The notes under the pieces are model-generated. The model saw nothing but the letters and a program-made list of their open reading frames with translations. It was not told the DNA's origin and ran no database searches. A stretch of DNA of 64,000 nucleotides from CAZCFB01 sp964511535 (GTDB taxonomy: Bacteria; Myxococcota_A; Polyangia; GCA-2747355; CAZCFB01): the NCBI GenBank assembly GCA_964511535.1, contig CAZEFW010000005.1, forward strand, positions 62,001 to 126,000, given 5' to 3'. This document shows positions 34,233 to 43,951 of the stretch, in pieces; the stretch's first letter is position 1, and the number at the start of each line of letters is the position of its first letter. Position numbers and translations under genes: made by a program.

Positions 34233-37200
34233 TTATTGGCGGGACTTCGAGGCTTCCTGACATGCACCAGGCGTGGCGGGCGCAGGGGCGCGCCTGGGCC
34301 CATCGCGTCCGCTCGTCGCCCCCGGTCCTGCGCTGCTGGCCAGCGCCCGGCACGCCTCGGCACGCACCGCCGGGGCCTCGTCCTGCAGGGCCCCCTGCAG
34401 GGCCCGCCGGGCGGCTTCGTCGCGCACCCCGGCCAGGCCTCGCACCGCCGCCTGGCGCACGAACCCGTCCCGGTCACGGGAGGCCGTGCGCGCCAACAGG
34501 CGCACGGTGGCCTGGCTCGGCGTCTGCGCCGCCAGCGCTGCCAGCAGCCCCACGGCGCGCTCCCGCAGCCGCCAGGCGGGGCTCGAGAGCGCCGCCCGGG
34601 CCTCTCGCGTGGCTCGCGAGGAAGTCACGGCGCCTGCCTGATGGCAGCGCTTGAGCGCGTCGAGGGCCGCCACCGCCACCTGCCACGGGCCGCCGCTGAT
34701 GGCGTCCCGGAGCAAGGTCCCGCCCGCGGCGTCCGTCGGCGAGAGCCTGGCCAGCAGGCGCAGGGCCCGGGCGCGGACCGCCGGCTCCCGGTGAGCGCAG
34801 AGCCTGGCCAGCGGCCGGGCCAGGGGCGCCAGCGCGGCGGCGGTGACGCGCGCCAGGCGCGCCCGCGAGGCAGGCGCGAGGTCCTGGGCGCCTGCAGTGA
34901 GGGGGCCGAGGGTGAGGTGGGCGTGGTGCCCGTCCAGCTCGCCCAGCACCCGCAGCACCGCGTCCCTGTGGCGGGAGAGCGCCAGGCTGATGCCCGCGGT
35001 GATGGCCTCGCCGTGGCCCTTGATCAGCGCCAGGTCCTGCGCGTCCATGGCGCCGCGCCGCGGGGCGTCGGCCTGCTCTGTCAGGCGCCGCATGAACTCC
35101 GCGAGGTCGACCCGGCCGTCGTGCAGCAGCATGTCCGGCACCGCCGGGCGCGATGCGGGGCTGCTGCTCGTCGCCGCGAGCCGCCGCAGGGACCAGAGCA
35201 TCGCCCGCCGCACCCGGGGCCCCTTTTGCAGCCAGAGCGCGCGCAGCAGGGGATCGATGGCCGCGCGGTCGCCGATGGCGCCCATGGCCCAGGCCGCCGC
35301 CCGCTGCAGGTCTCCGTCGCCGGCGCGCATGGTCTGCTCGAGCCGGTCGAGGGCCGCCGGATCTCCGAGGGCGCCCAGGCCCCAGGCGCAGGCCGCGCGG
35401 ACCGTGCTAGAGCGCGCGCTGTCCTGCATCACCTCCTCCAGGACGGGACGCAGCTGGCGGTCGCCGCCCGCGCCGAGGCCCACGCAGGCGGCCGCCTGTA
35501 CGGCCACGCGTCGGTCGCCCAGGGACGCGAACAGCGCCCTGGCCGCCGCCGGGGTCGCCGTGCGGGCCAGCGCCCAGGCGGCCACGTCTCGCATGGGCCC
35601 CTCACGGCTCCCGAGCAACCGCCCGAGACCCTCCACCGCGCGCGGGCTGGCCAGGCGCCCGGCCGCTGCGGCCGCGGCCACCCGCAGGTTGGCCTGGCGG
35701 GCCGAGCTGGACCAGCTCCGCAGAGAGGATGATCGGGTGTTCCACAGGATGCGCCGCAGGCTCCTCGGCGCGCGCCCGCGGATGATGAACACTTGCTCGG
35801 GCTCCTTCAGGGCGATGCGAAGCAGCGGCGCCACCGCGTTGGGGTTGCCCATGTAGCCGAGCAGCTGCACCAGATCCTGGCTGGACCAGTTGGTGGCGGC
35901 CAGCTCCTCCAGCAGCGGCGCCAGCCCTCGACGGCCGATCTTGATCAGGGCCTGGCGGGCCTGACGCCTGGTCCGGGCGTCCCCCCGCCGCGCGCGCTGG
36001 ACCAGCGGCGGCAGCGTGCGCCGATACACCCGCACCAGCAGCTCGCGGTAGACCTCCCGGTTGGCGCCGCGCTGGGTGCGGGGCAGCAACACGCGCTCCA
36101 GCTGCTCGAGGGTGCCGGCGTAGCTCGCGGTGGTGACGCCGAGGCGGAACGCCCGCCGCACCTGCTCCGGGTCGCTGGCGCGCTTGATGATCTGACGGTA
36201 GGCCGCGTCGGCCCGCGCCGGCTCCCCGCCGCGGGAGTGGAGCCGGGCCAGCGCGAAGTGCGCCTGGACATGGTCCGGGTTCATGGCGATGGCCTTGCGG
36301 TAGGCCGCCGCGGCTGCGGCGTAGTCTTCCTTGTTCTCCAGCAGCCGCCCGAGCCGCTCGAGGGATGGCGCGTCCCTGGAGCCGGCCTCCACCGCCTTGT
36401 GCGCGTACTCCAGCGCCTCCTTGTCCCGGTAGAGCTGCAGCAGCAGGTCGGCCATGCGCTGGTAATACTCCCGGGCCCCGGAGGGCTGGACCTGCGCCAG
36501 CTTCTTGAGCGTGTCGAGGGCCAGATCCAGCTTGCGCTGCCGGCGGTACACCCGCTCCAGCGCCAGCAGCACGTCCACGCTGGAGGGGGTGCGCTCCAGC
36601 ACCATCAGGTAGACACGCGCGGCTTGCTCCCAGCTCTCCAGCCGCTCCAGCCCCTCGGCCAGCAGCAGCTGGTCCGACGGGTCCAGGTTGCCACGGTTCA
36701 GCTTGAACCCGAGCTTACGCACCAGGCGCCGCAGCTGGTAGGTGCGGTGGGTCACCTTGATGATGTGCGCCCGGGCCTCCCGCTCCGCCCTGCGCCCCGC
36801 GATGCCTCCCTGCGCGCGCCCCAGGGCCCGCACCTTCTGCCAGGCGGCCACCGCCTTGCTGGTCTGCCGCTTGCTCTCCCAGAGCAAGGCCATGCCGCGC
36901 TGGTAGGCTGCCACCTTGGGCGCCATCTTCGCCGCCTTGCGGTACAGCTTGATGGCCTTGTCGTGCAGGTTGTGCTGGGCGTACACCTCGGCGAGCTTGG
37001 CCAGGGCCGCCGCCTTGCCGGGGACCACCCGCAGCAGCCGCGCCCAGGTCTTGTGGGCCAGCGCCTTCTTGCCGTCCAGGTAGTACTGCTCGCCCAGGTT
37101 GATGATGTGGCCCGGCTCCCGGGGTTCGATGCGCACGAGCCGCTTGGAGCAGAGCAGCGCCCGCTTCTGTTCGCCCCACCGGGCGAACATGTCTGCCAGG

Positions 37201-38441
37201 GCTGACTGCACCGAGGCGTCCGACGGGAAGCGCCGCCCGCACCGGTCGAGCCGCGAGACGGCCTCCTTCTGCTTGCCGGCGGCGTGCAGGCGCCGCGCCA
37301 GCTCGATCTCGTGGCGCGGCTCACCCGGCGCCATACGGGCCAGGGTCCTGTACTCCAGCAGCACCTCCTCGCTGCGGCCCGAGCGCTCCAGCAGGGCGAT
37401 GATGCGCAGCCGGAGTTGCACCAGGTGGGGGGCCCTGCGCACCGCCGCGCGGTACGCGGCCAGGGCGCGCTCCTCGTCGCCGGTCTCGTCATACAGCTTG
37501 CCGAGGACCTCATCCTCGAACGCGCCCCTGCGCTTCCAGCGCCGCTCAAGGTCCTTGATCAGGTCGGGCAGCTTCTCCTGCTTGCGGTGGATGTCGATGA
37601 TGGCGTCGGTGAGCTCCCGGCGGAGCCAGTGACCCCGGGCGGTCAGGGACATGGCCTTGCGGTAGTGCGCCACCGCCGCGTCCAGGTTGCCCATGGCGCC
37701 CTGGAGCCGACCCAGCTCCTTGAGCAGCTCCACGCGCCGGGTGCTGTCCCGGGTGCTGGCGAGCAGGGGCTCGAGGGTCGCCAGGGCCTCGGCGTTCTTC
37801 CCGGCACGCGAGAGCGCCCGGGCGAGGGCCAGCTTGTGCGCGCGGCTGCGCGGCTCGAGGGTCGCCAGGGCGCGGTGATGCTCCGCCGCCGCCGCGTGGT
37901 CCCCGGCTGATGCGCTGAGGTGGGCCAGCGCGGCGAGGTAGCGCTTCTTGCGTGAGGTCTTGCGGGTCCGGGTGAGGGCCACTTTGTAAGCTGCCGCGGC
38001 CTCGGTCAGCTTGCCCTGCTTCTCCAGGGCGCTGGCCAGCCCGGCCATGGCCCAGTCGCGGCCGGGCTGCAGTTCGGCTGCCGCGGCGAAGTGTGCCGCC
38101 GCGCGGGGCCAGCTCCGGCTCAGCATCATCAGCCGCCCCAGGACGATGCGCGGGCCGGCGCTGCGCGGCGCCGCCCTGGCCCGCGCCTCCCACTTCCGGG
38201 TCAACGCAGCCAGGGAGCGGTGCTTGCTGTACAGCCGGGTCAGCTGCCTGAAGGCGTACCCGTCGGTGGGCCTGGCCGCGAGCATCCTGTCGAACCGCGC
38301 CACGGCCCGTGGATCGAAGGCCGACCGCTTGACGGACCAGTCGTCAGCGTCGGCGGGCAGGGGCGCGGCGAGCAGCGCGGCGCAAAGCGTCAGAGCGAAG
38401 AGGCGCACCCATTTATTATGACCCAGGCGGTGGCACATCAC
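34233..38441 (-). CDS. Secreted TPR and HEAT-repeat giant protein
   Basis: A protein of up to 1402 residues with a signal peptide (hydrophobic stretch ALTLCAALLAAPLPADA). Residues about 50-790 are tetratricopeptide repeats (for example KLYDETGDEERALAAYRAAV and AYRKAIAMNPDHVQAHFALA). Residues about 830-1380 are HEAT/PBS-lyase-type repeats (AACAWGLGALGDPAALDRLE, AAAWAMGAIGDRAAIDPLL). It is a scaffold with two solenoids, probably periplasmic or on the surface; no catalytic domain is seen. The start is uncertain: GTG 38441 (with TATCCT 6 nt upstream), the next-codon ATG, or a GTG just before RLFALTLC. It stands alone. Confidence 0.8.
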   Translation of the reverse strand: MMCHRLGHNKWVRLFALTLCAALLAAPLPADADDWSVKRSAFDPRAVARFDRMLAARPTDGYAFRQLTRLYSKHRSLAALTRKWEARARAAPRSAGPRIVLGRLMMLSRSWPRAAAHFAAAAELQPGRDWAMAGLASALEKQGKLTEAAAAYKVALTRTRKTSRKKRYLAALAHLSASAGDHAAAAEHHRALATLEPRSRAHKLALARALSRAGKNAEALATLEPLLASTRDSTRRVELLKELGRLQGAMGNLDAAVAHYRKAMSLTARGHWLRRELTDAIIDIHRKQEKLPDLIKDLERRWKRRGAFEDEVLGKLYDETGDEERALAAYRAAVRRAPHLVQLRLRIIALLERSGRSEEVLLEYRTLARMAPGEPRHEIELARRLHAAGKQKEAVSRLDRCGRRFPSDASVQSALADMFARWGEQKRALLCSKRLVRIEPREPGHIINLGEQYYLDGKKALAHKTWARLLRVVPGKAAALAKLAEVYAQHNLHDKAIKLYRKAAKMAPKVAAYQRGMALLWESKRQTSKAVAAWQKVRALGRAQGGIAGRRAEREARAHIIKVTHRTYQLRRLVRKLGFKLNRGNLDPSDQLLLAEGLERLESWEQAARVYLMVLERTPSSVDVLLALERVYRRQRKLDLALDTLKKLAQVQPSGAREYYQRMADLLLQLYRDKEALEYAHKAVEAGSRDAPSLERLGRLLENKEDYAAAAAAYRKAIAMNPDHVQAHFALARLHSRGGEPARADAAYRQIIKRASDPEQVRRAFRLGVTTASYAGTLEQLERVLLPRTQRGANREVYRELLVRVYRRTLPPLVQRARRGDARTRRQARQALIKIGRRGLAPLLEELAATNWSSQDLVQLLGYMGNPNAVAPLLRIALKEPEQVFIIRGRAPRSLRRILWNTRSSSLRSWSSSARQANLRVAAAAAAGRLASPRAVEGLGRLLGSREGPMRDVAAWALARTATPAAARALFASLGDRRVAVQAAACVGLGAGGDRQLRPVLEEVMQDSARSSTVRAACAWGLGALGDPAALDRLEQTMRAGDGDLQRAAAWAMGAIGDRAAIDPLLRALWLQKGPRVRRAMLWSLRRLAATSSSPASRPAVPDMLLHDGRVDLAEFMRRLTEQADAPRRGAMDAQDLALIKGHGEAITAGISLALSRHRDAVLRVLGELDGHHAHLTLGPLTAGAQDLAPASRARLARVTAAALAPLARPLARLCAHREPAVRARALRLLARLSPTDAAGGTLLRDAISGGPWQVAVAALDALKRCHQAGAVTSSRATREARAALSSPAWRLRERAVGLLAALAAQTPSQATVRLLARTASRDRDGFVRQAAVRGLAGVRDEAARRALQGALQDEAPAVRAEACRALASSAGPGATSGRDGPRRAPAPATPGACQEASKSRQ

Positions 38442-38447
38442 ACAACC

Positions 38448-38453
38448 AGGATA
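38448..38453 (-). promoter_or_regulatory. -10-like hexamer TATCCT, 6 nt before start codon
   Basis: On the minus strand TATCCT precedes the GTG at 38441 by six bases and the following ATG by nine. There is no Shine-Dalgarno site. Confidence 0.35.
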
Positions 38454-38542
38454 CGGAGCGAGCCAGGGGAATCTTTGGTGGGCGACAGCGGGAGCGGGCG
38501 TGACAGGTCAGCAGGGCGGCGAGGCGGGGAGCCTGCTCGGCG

Positions 38543-38923
38543 CTACTGCATCCGGTTGTACCGGATGTTCTGCAACAGCCGCTTGAGCTTGTGGGCCTTC
38601 TGCTCGGCCACGTAGTCCCGCACGAGGCGCTCGTGGAAACCAGCCATGCCAGTGAACTCCACGCCGGTGCCCTGCAGGTAGGCGTCCCTGGCGTCGTACC
38701 GCACCTCGCCGCGGGCCCAGATCACCTCGGCGGTGCCGGGCAGCTCGAACTCCAGCCCCATCACCGTGCTCGGGCGCTCGACCGCCTTGACCACGCCGCC
38801 GAGGTAGATGCCCTTGGGGCTGAGGTTGTACGACATGCAGCGGAACGGATCGTCCTTGATGTACTGGTTGAGGAAGATCTGCAGTGGAATGCGTGAGTTG
38901 CCGCGGCGATTGACCATGCCCAT
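38543..38923 (-). CDS. PilZ-domain protein
   Basis: A 126-residue single-domain protein. The cyclic-di-GMP signature is intact: R-x-x-x-R in RRGNSR (residues 6-11), then NLSPKG as the (D/N)-x-S-x-x-G element, and GVEF further on. Such proteins sense c-di-GMP and act on motility, exopolysaccharide or transcription partners. AGGAGG lies five bases before the ATG. The upstream region shares a 12-bp element with the promoter region of the small acidic genes at 44 kb. Confidence 0.9.
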   Translation of the reverse strand: MGMVNRRGNSRIPLQIFLNQYIKDDPFRCMSYNLSPKGIYLGGVVKAVERPSTVMGLEFELPGTAEVIWARGEVRYDARDAYLQGTGVEFTGMAGFHERLVRDYVAEQKAHKLKRLLQNIRYNRMQ

Positions 38924-38941
38924 GGGGGCCTCCTGTAAGCC

Positions 38942-38959
38942 TTTATCCTACATTGTAGG
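38942..38959 (-). promoter_or_regulatory. Promoter-like element upstream of the PilZ gene
   Basis: Reading leftwards, CCTACAATGTAGG is an almost perfect dyad that overlaps ATGTAGGATAAA. The same 12 bases occur at 44084-44095 before another gene. TAGGAT has the TAnnnT form of a -10 box, 22 nt from the PilZ ATG. Confidence 0.5.
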
Positions 38960-38997
38960 TTACAGTAGGCTTAAACCCTACCCCCGGGCAAATTTTA

Positions 38998-40341
38998 TTA
39001 CAGGAGGGTGGCGTAGATCTGGTTGGTCAGGTCGGCCGCGCGATCCCAGGTGAACGGGTGACGCATGGCGTTCTGGCGCAGGGCTGCCAGGGCGGCCTCG
39101 TTCTTGTACAGGTCGATGAAGCGCTGCAGGGCGGCGGTGTAGGAGGCGGCGTCGGCCTCGCCGAAGGTGATACCCGTGCCGCTGGCGGTGGGATCGTCGA
39201 AGTTGACCACCGCGTCCCGGTACAGGCCAACCGCGTGGCACACGGGGACCGCAGCGTAGCGCATGGCCGCGAGCACCAGGCTGGAGCCCGGCCCGGCGTC
39301 CTCGGCGTGCAGCGACGCGTCGGCGCCCGCGAGCAGCCGCCGCAGGCCGCCCTTCTTCAGCGCTGGCATGAACGCCACCGCCTTGGGGTTGGCCGCCGCA
39401 GCAGCGCTGGCCCGCTCCGGGTCTGACCCGCCCACGAGCACCAGCTGGTACGCCTCCTCGGGGGCGAGGGCCTCGAGGCCCTCGAGGGCGAGCCCCGCGC
39501 CGGCGCTGTCCACCAGGGCCAGCAGCGGGCGGGCAGGCTCCAACGCCAGGCCCAGCTCCTCCTGCAGGGCGGCCTTACAGGCAGCCTTGCCGGACAGGTC
39601 GTCCGCGCCGAAGGTGGCCGCCAGGCGGTGGTCCCGCGAGGGATCCCACGCGCTGGCCTCGACGCCGGGCAGCACCCCGGTGAGGCGGTCGTCCAGGTCC
39701 GCGAAGCTGTCCTTCAGGCCAGAATCGCCGGCGGTCAGCTCCCGCGCGTAGGCCGGAGAGGCGGTGGTCACGCCGGCCGCGCCCGCGAGCCCGGCCGCAG
39801 CCAGCGACCCGCCGGGGGCGTCCACGCCCAGGGCGGCGAGGTCCTTGGCCGCGAAGCTGGCGGCATCGCCCGCGTCGAGCAGGCTGTAGACCACAGGCGC
39901 CTTCAGGTCGCCGCGCAGCTGCGGCACCAGCCCGGCGGTCCCGCCCACCGCGTGGATCAGATCCGGCGCCAGGTCCATCTCCCGCACCATGCCCAGGGCG
40001 CCGGCGCACAGCAGCAGGCAGGCGCGCGCGTCGCCGGCCAGCGCCGCCGGGTCGGTGAAGCTGTCCTTGTGATCCACCATCAGCAGCGACACGTCGGCCG
40101 ACTGGAACTTGCCGTCGATGACCCCCACCTCCACAGTCTGGTCTCCGACCTGGACCGGGATCCGCGTCAGCCGGCGGGCGAGGCCATGGCGCGACGGCTC
40201 GATGTTGGCATAGAACGGCGCGATGACCGTGACCTGCAGGCCGGCGCGGCGCAGGGCCAACGGCATGGCGGAGCAGTACTCTGCCACGGCGCCGGTGCCG
40301 GAGTAGGGGGCGACTTCGGGGGTGATGAAGATGACATGCAT
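38998..40341 (-). CDS. Degenerate glycogen/starch-synthase-like (GT5) protein
   Basis: A 447-residue protein that follows the GT5 glycogen synthase plan: N-terminal MHVIFITPEVAPYSGTGAV, a central Rossmann half, and a C-terminal half with AAMRYAAVPVCHAVGLYRDAVVNFDD. The ADP-glucose-binding KTGGL motif reads GTGAV, so the key Lys (position 15) is Gly. The acidic E-x7-E region is also altered. It may be a non-catalytic or re-specified glycosyltransferase. The ATG at 40341 was chosen because it begins the conserved strand. It is divergent from folD, with 136 bp between. Confidence 0.72.
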   Translation of the reverse strand: MHVIFITPEVAPYSGTGAVAEYCSAMPLALRRAGLQVTVIAPFYANIEPSRHGLARRLTRIPVQVGDQTVEVGVIDGKFQSADVSLLMVDHKDSFTDPAALAGDARACLLLCAGALGMVREMDLAPDLIHAVGGTAGLVPQLRGDLKAPVVYSLLDAGDAASFAAKDLAALGVDAPGGSLAAAGLAGAAGVTTASPAYARELTAGDSGLKDSFADLDDRLTGVLPGVEASAWDPSRDHRLAATFGADDLSGKAACKAALQEELGLALEPARPLLALVDSAGAGLALEGLEALAPEEAYQLVLVGGSDPERASAAAAANPKAVAFMPALKKGGLRRLLAGADASLHAEDAGPGSSLVLAAMRYAAVPVCHAVGLYRDAVVNFDDPTASGTGITFGEADAASYTAALQRFIDLYKNEAALAALRQNAMRHPFTWDRAADLTNQIYATLL

Positions 40342-40477
40342 GGGTCTGAATCCCTGGGAATCTATGGTTGGAGCCGGCGCCCGCAGGCTCCCGGCCAAGA
40401 GGCGCATAATAGGGTCGCCAGCGACCGGGTGTCAACGCGCGCCAGCGTGCTATGTTCAGCGCCACAAGGAGATGCGG

Positions 40478-41323
40478 ATGGCTACTATCTTGGACGGTAA
40501 GGCGCTGGCCAAGCAGGTCCGGCGTGAGTTGAAGCAGGAGGTCAAGGGGCTGGTGGAGCGGGGCGTTCGACCCGGGCTGGGCGTGGTGCTCGTGGGAGAC
40601 GATCCGGCCTCTGCCGTGTACGTGCGCAACAAGGCCCGCGCCTGCAAGCGCGTGGGCGTGGCCGCGTTCGACCACAAGCTGCCGGCCGATACCTCGGAGC
40701 AGGCCCTGCTGGAGCTGGTGGAAAAGCTCAACGCGGACCCGGCGGTGCACGGCATCCTGGTGCAGTTGCCCCTGCCCGGACATATCAACGAGGAGAAGGT
40801 CATCGGCGCGATCCACCCGGACAAGGACGCCGACGGCTTCCACCCGGTGAACCTGGGCCGGCTGCTGTCGGGCGCCGACGCCACGGTGGCCTGTACGCCC
40901 CTCGGGATCATGCGCCTGATCCAGGAGAGCGGCGTGACCCTCAAGGGCGCCGACGCCGTGGTGGTGGGCCGCAGCACCATCGTGGGCAAGCCGGTGGCCC
41001 AGCTGCTGCTGGCGGAGCACTGCACGGTGACCATGTGCCACTCGCGCACCAAGGACCTCCCCGGCGTGGTGGGCCGCGCCGACGTGGTGGTGGCCGCGGT
41101 GGGCGTGCCGGAGCTGGTCAAGGGGAGCTGGATCAAGCAGGGCGCCGTGGTCATCGACGTGGGCATCAACCGGGTGGATGACAAGCTGGTGGGTGACGTG
41201 GAGTTCGACGCCGCCGCCGAACGCGCCGGCGCCATCACCCCCGTGCCAGGCGGCGTGGGGCCCATGACCATCGCCATGCTGCTGTCCAACACGGTCAGGG
41301 CGGCAGCCAGGACCCTGGGATGA
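40478..41323 (+). CDS. folD: Methylenetetrahydrofolate dehydrogenase/cyclohydrolase
   Basis: A 281-residue bifunctional enzyme of standard length that interconverts methylene-, methenyl- and formyl-tetrahydrofolate. Motifs: YVRNKARACKRVG with the catalytic Lys, GILVQLPLPGHIN, the NADP-binding VVGRSTIVGKPVAQLLL and the C-terminal TPVPGGVGPMTIAML. The ATG at 40478 was chosen because AAGGAG lies six bases upstream; an ATG at 40472 touches that site. It overlaps the zinc peptidase gene by four bases (ATGA). Confidence 0.97.
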   Translation: MATILDGKALAKQVRRELKQEVKGLVERGVRPGLGVVLVGDDPASAVYVRNKARACKRVGVAAFDHKLPADTSEQALLELVEKLNADPAVHGILVQLPLPGHINEEKVIGAIHPDKDADGFHPVNLGRLLSGADATVACTPLGIMRLIQESGVTLKGADAVVVGRSTIVGKPVAQLLLAEHCTVTMCHSRTKDLPGVVGRADVVVAAVGVPELVKGSWIKQGAVVIDVGINRVDDKLVGDVEFDAAAERAGAITPVPGGVGPMTIAMLLSNTVRAAARTLG

Positions 41324-42234
41324 AGTGGGAGAAGGGCCGGCGCAGCAGCAACGTCGAGGACCGGCGCGGCGGTGGGCCGGCGCGGGGCAGGGCAGGGGGC
41401 CGCGGCCTGAAGCTGGGAGGCGGCGCCGCGCTGGTGGTGGTGGTGGTGGCCCTGCTCATGGGCAAGGATCCCCGGGCCATCCTGTCGCTGCTGCAGGGAC
41501 AGGGCAGCCCGACCACGGTGGAGCGCCCGTCCACCCGGGAGCGAGGCAAGACCGGGCGCGCGACCCGGGCGAAGAAGCGCCCCGCCGCCGAGGACCGGCT
41601 CGCTGACTTCGTCTCGGTGGTGCTGGCCGACACCGAGGACGCCTGGACCGAGCTGTTCCGCAAGCAAGGCGAGCGGTACCGCAAGCCGAAGCTGGTGCTC
41701 TTCACCGGCTCGGTCAGGTCAGCCTGCGGGATCCAGGGCGCGGCGGTGGGGCCGTTCTACTGCCCCGCCGACCAGAAGGTGTACATCGACCTCTCGTTCT
41801 TCGCGGACCTGAGGCGCCGGTTCAAGGCGCCCGGCGACTTCGCCCAGGCCTACGTCGTGGCCCACGAGGTGGGTCACCATGTGCAGAAGCTGCTGGGCTA
41901 CTCCGCCGCGTTCGCGCGCATGAAGCGCGGCAAGTCCAAGGCGGCGCGCAACGCCCTGTCGGTGCGCCAGGAGTTGCAGGCCGACTGCCTGGCCGGGGTG
42001 TGGGCCCACCACGCCCACAAGGCGCGCAAGGTCCTCGAGGCGGGAGACGTGGAGGAGGGCCTCGGCGCGGCCGCGGCCATCGGCGACGATCGACTCCAGC
42101 GCCAGGCCCGCGGCACCGTGACGCCCGAGAGCTTCACCCACGGCACCTCGGCCCAGCGGGTGCGCTGGTTCAAGACCGGGCTGAAGACCGGGGCCGTGGC
42201 GCGCTGTGATACCTCCGGCGCCGCCAAGCTCTGA
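41320..42234 (+). CDS. Neutral zinc metallopeptidase, YpfJ-like
   Basis: A 304-residue protein with a basic cytosolic N-terminus, one membrane segment (residues 32-47) and a periplasmic domain. The zinc site HEVGHH is intact, with the third ligand region QELQADCLAGVWAHH; CGIQGAAVGPFYCPADQKVYIDLSFF is the family's substrate-side segment (here split by Cys residues). The family is widespread and poorly understood. The start overlaps the folD stop (ATGA), so the two are coupled in translation. Confidence 0.87.
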   Translation: MKWEKGRRSSNVEDRRGGGPARGRAGGRGLKLGGGAALVVVVVALLMGKDPRAILSLLQGQGSPTTVERPSTRERGKTGRATRAKKRPAAEDRLADFVSVVLADTEDAWTELFRKQGERYRKPKLVLFTGSVRSACGIQGAAVGPFYCPADQKVYIDLSFFADLRRRFKAPGDFAQAYVVAHEVGHHVQKLLGYSAAFARMKRGKSKAARNALSVRQELQADCLAGVWAHHAHKARKVLEAGDVEEGLGAAAAIGDDRLQRQARGTVTPESFTHGTSAQRVRWFKTGLKTGAVARCDTSGAAKL

Positions 42235-42243
42235 CCCGCAGCG

Positions 42244-43176
42244 TTACTCCTCCAGCAAGACCTCCAGGATCCGGTCCAGCTCGTCCAGCGAGCCGTAGCT
42301 GATCTCGATCTTGCCCCGGTTGCCCTTGCCCACCAGGCGCACGCGCGTCTTGAGCGAGGTTGTCAGCCGGTCCTGCAGCGCCCGCACGTTGGCCGACTGC
42401 TTCTGACCGCCGCTGGACTTCTTCTTGCGGCCGCCGCCCCGCTCGCGCATGGCCTTGACCAGGTTCTCGGTCTGGCGCACCGACAGGCCGGCGTCCATCA
42501 CCTTGCGCAGCGCCTGCAGCAGCTGGTTGTGATTCTCGAGGCCCAGCAGCGCGCGGGCGTGGCCGGCGGTCACCTTGCCCGCCACGAGCGCCTCTCGCGC
42601 CTGGCCAGGCAGCTTGCGCAGGCGCAGGGTGTTGGTGATGGTGGTGCGGTCCCGGCCGAGCCGCTCGGCCAGCTGCTTCTGGGTGTAGCCATGCTCGTCG
42701 AGCATCAGGCCCAGGGCCTCGGCCTCCTCGATGGGGTTGAGGTCCTCGCGCTGGAGGTTCTCCACCAGGGCCATCTCCATGGCCACCCGGTCGCTCACCT
42801 CGCGGATGACCACCGGCACCTCGTGCAGCCCGGCCCGCTGGGCCGCGCGCCAGCGCCGCTCGCCGGCGATGATCACGTAGTCGCCGTCATCCCCCGGGCG
42901 CACCACCAGCGGCTGGACCACCCCCTGGGCGCGGATGGAGTCGGCCAGCGCGGCCAGGCGCTCGTCGTCGAAGTGTTGGCGCGGCTGCCAACCGGCCGGG
43001 TGGACCCGCTCGATGGGGCAGTTGAAGTAGTCCCGCGAGCCGTCGCCGCCGGGGCCCGAGCCGGCCTTGCCAGCCGCCCGGCCCTTGCCGCGCCGCCGCG
43101 CGCTCCCCTTGCCCTCAGCCTGCTTGCCGTCGGGGATCAGCGCCCCGAGGCCTCGACCCAGCGCCTTGCGCTTCAT
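42244..43176 (-). CDS. parB: Chromosome partitioning protein ParB
   Basis: A 310-residue ParB/Spo0J CTPase that binds parS and spreads on DNA. Features: N-terminal KRKALGRGLGALIP (ParA-contact type), a basic linker, the GERRWRAAQRAGL CTP-binding box, NLQREDLNPIEEAEAL, the helix-turn-helix (TQKQLAERLGRDRTTITNTLRL) and a C-terminal dimer domain. The ATG overlaps the parA stop (ATGA). I found no parS site nearby. Confidence 0.96.
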   Translation of the reverse strand: MKRKALGRGLGALIPDGKQAEGKGSARRRGKGRAAGKAGSGPGGDGSRDYFNCPIERVHPAGWQPRQHFDDERLAALADSIRAQGVVQPLVVRPGDDGDYVIIAGERRWRAAQRAGLHEVPVVIREVSDRVAMEMALVENLQREDLNPIEEAEALGLMLDEHGYTQKQLAERLGRDRTTITNTLRLRKLPGQAREALVAGKVTAGHARALLGLENHNQLLQALRKVMDAGLSVRQTENLVKAMRERGGGRKKKSSGGQKQSANVRALQDRLTTSLKTRVRLVGKGNRGKIEISYGSLDELDRILEVLLEE

Positions 43177-43949
43177 GCCGCCTCCTCCCCGTGCAGCTGC
43201 AGCAGCTCCTCGCACAGCTCCAGGTAGCTCTGCGCTCCGGTGGAGTTGATATCGTACAGGATGACCGGCTTGCCGAAGCTCGGCGATTCGCCGAGGCGCA
43301 CGTTGCGCGGGATCATCGTCTCGAACAGGGAGCCCGCGAAGTGCTGCTCCACCTCCTCGGCCACTTGCCGCGACAGGTTGAGGCGCCCGTCATACATGCA
43401 GAGCAGGATGCCCTCCAGCGCCAGGTCGGGGTTGAAGCTCTGGCGCACCAGCTCCACCGTCTCCATCAGGTGGCTCAGCCCCTCGAGGGCGAAGTACTCG
43501 CACTGCAGCGGCACCAGCACCGAGCCGGCGGCCACCAGGCCGTTGAGGGTCAACAGCCCGAGGGAAGGGGGCGAATCCACCAGGACATAGTCGTACTCGT
43601 CGGCAAGCGGCTCCAGGGCGTCGGCCAGGCGGGCGTGACGGCGCGCCATGTCCACCAGCTCGATCTCCGCGCCGGTGAGGTCCGGGGTGGCGGGCGCCAG
43701 CTTGAGGAACTCCAGCTCCGTCTCCAGCAGCACCTCGCTCAGCTGCAGCTCCCCCATCAGCACATGATAGATATGGTCGCCCACATCGGTCTTCGGGTAC
43801 CCCAGCCCGGAGGAGAGGTTCCCCTGGGGGTCCATATCCACGGCCAAAACCCTGTACTCGGCTGCAGCGAGGGAGGCGGCGAGGTTGACGACGGTAGTGG
43901 TCTTGCCCACGCCGCCCTTCTGATTGGCCACCGTTATGATGCGCGCCAT
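43173..43949 (-). CDS. parA: Chromosome partitioning ATPase ParA
   Basis: A 258-residue deviant Walker A ATPase (NQKGGVGKTTTVVNLAASLA) with VDMDPQGN and DYVLVDSPPSLGLLTLNGL. It works with ParB in origin segregation. The start has no strong ribosome site; an inverted repeat (TGGTAC-CTGA-GTACCA) lies 3-18 bp upstream. The parAB pair is in the usual order. Confidence 0.96.
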   Translation of the reverse strand: MARIITVANQKGGVGKTTTVVNLAASLAAAEYRVLAVDMDPQGNLSSGLGYPKTDVGDHIYHVLMGELQLSEVLLETELEFLKLAPATPDLTGAEIELVDMARRHARLADALEPLADEYDYVLVDSPPSLGLLTLNGLVAAGSVLVPLQCEYFALEGLSHLMETVELVRQSFNPDLALEGILLCMYDGRLNLSRQVAEEVEQHFAGSLFETMIPRNVRLGESPSFGKPVILYDINSTGAQSYLELCEELLQLHGEEAA

Positions 43950-43951
43950 GG

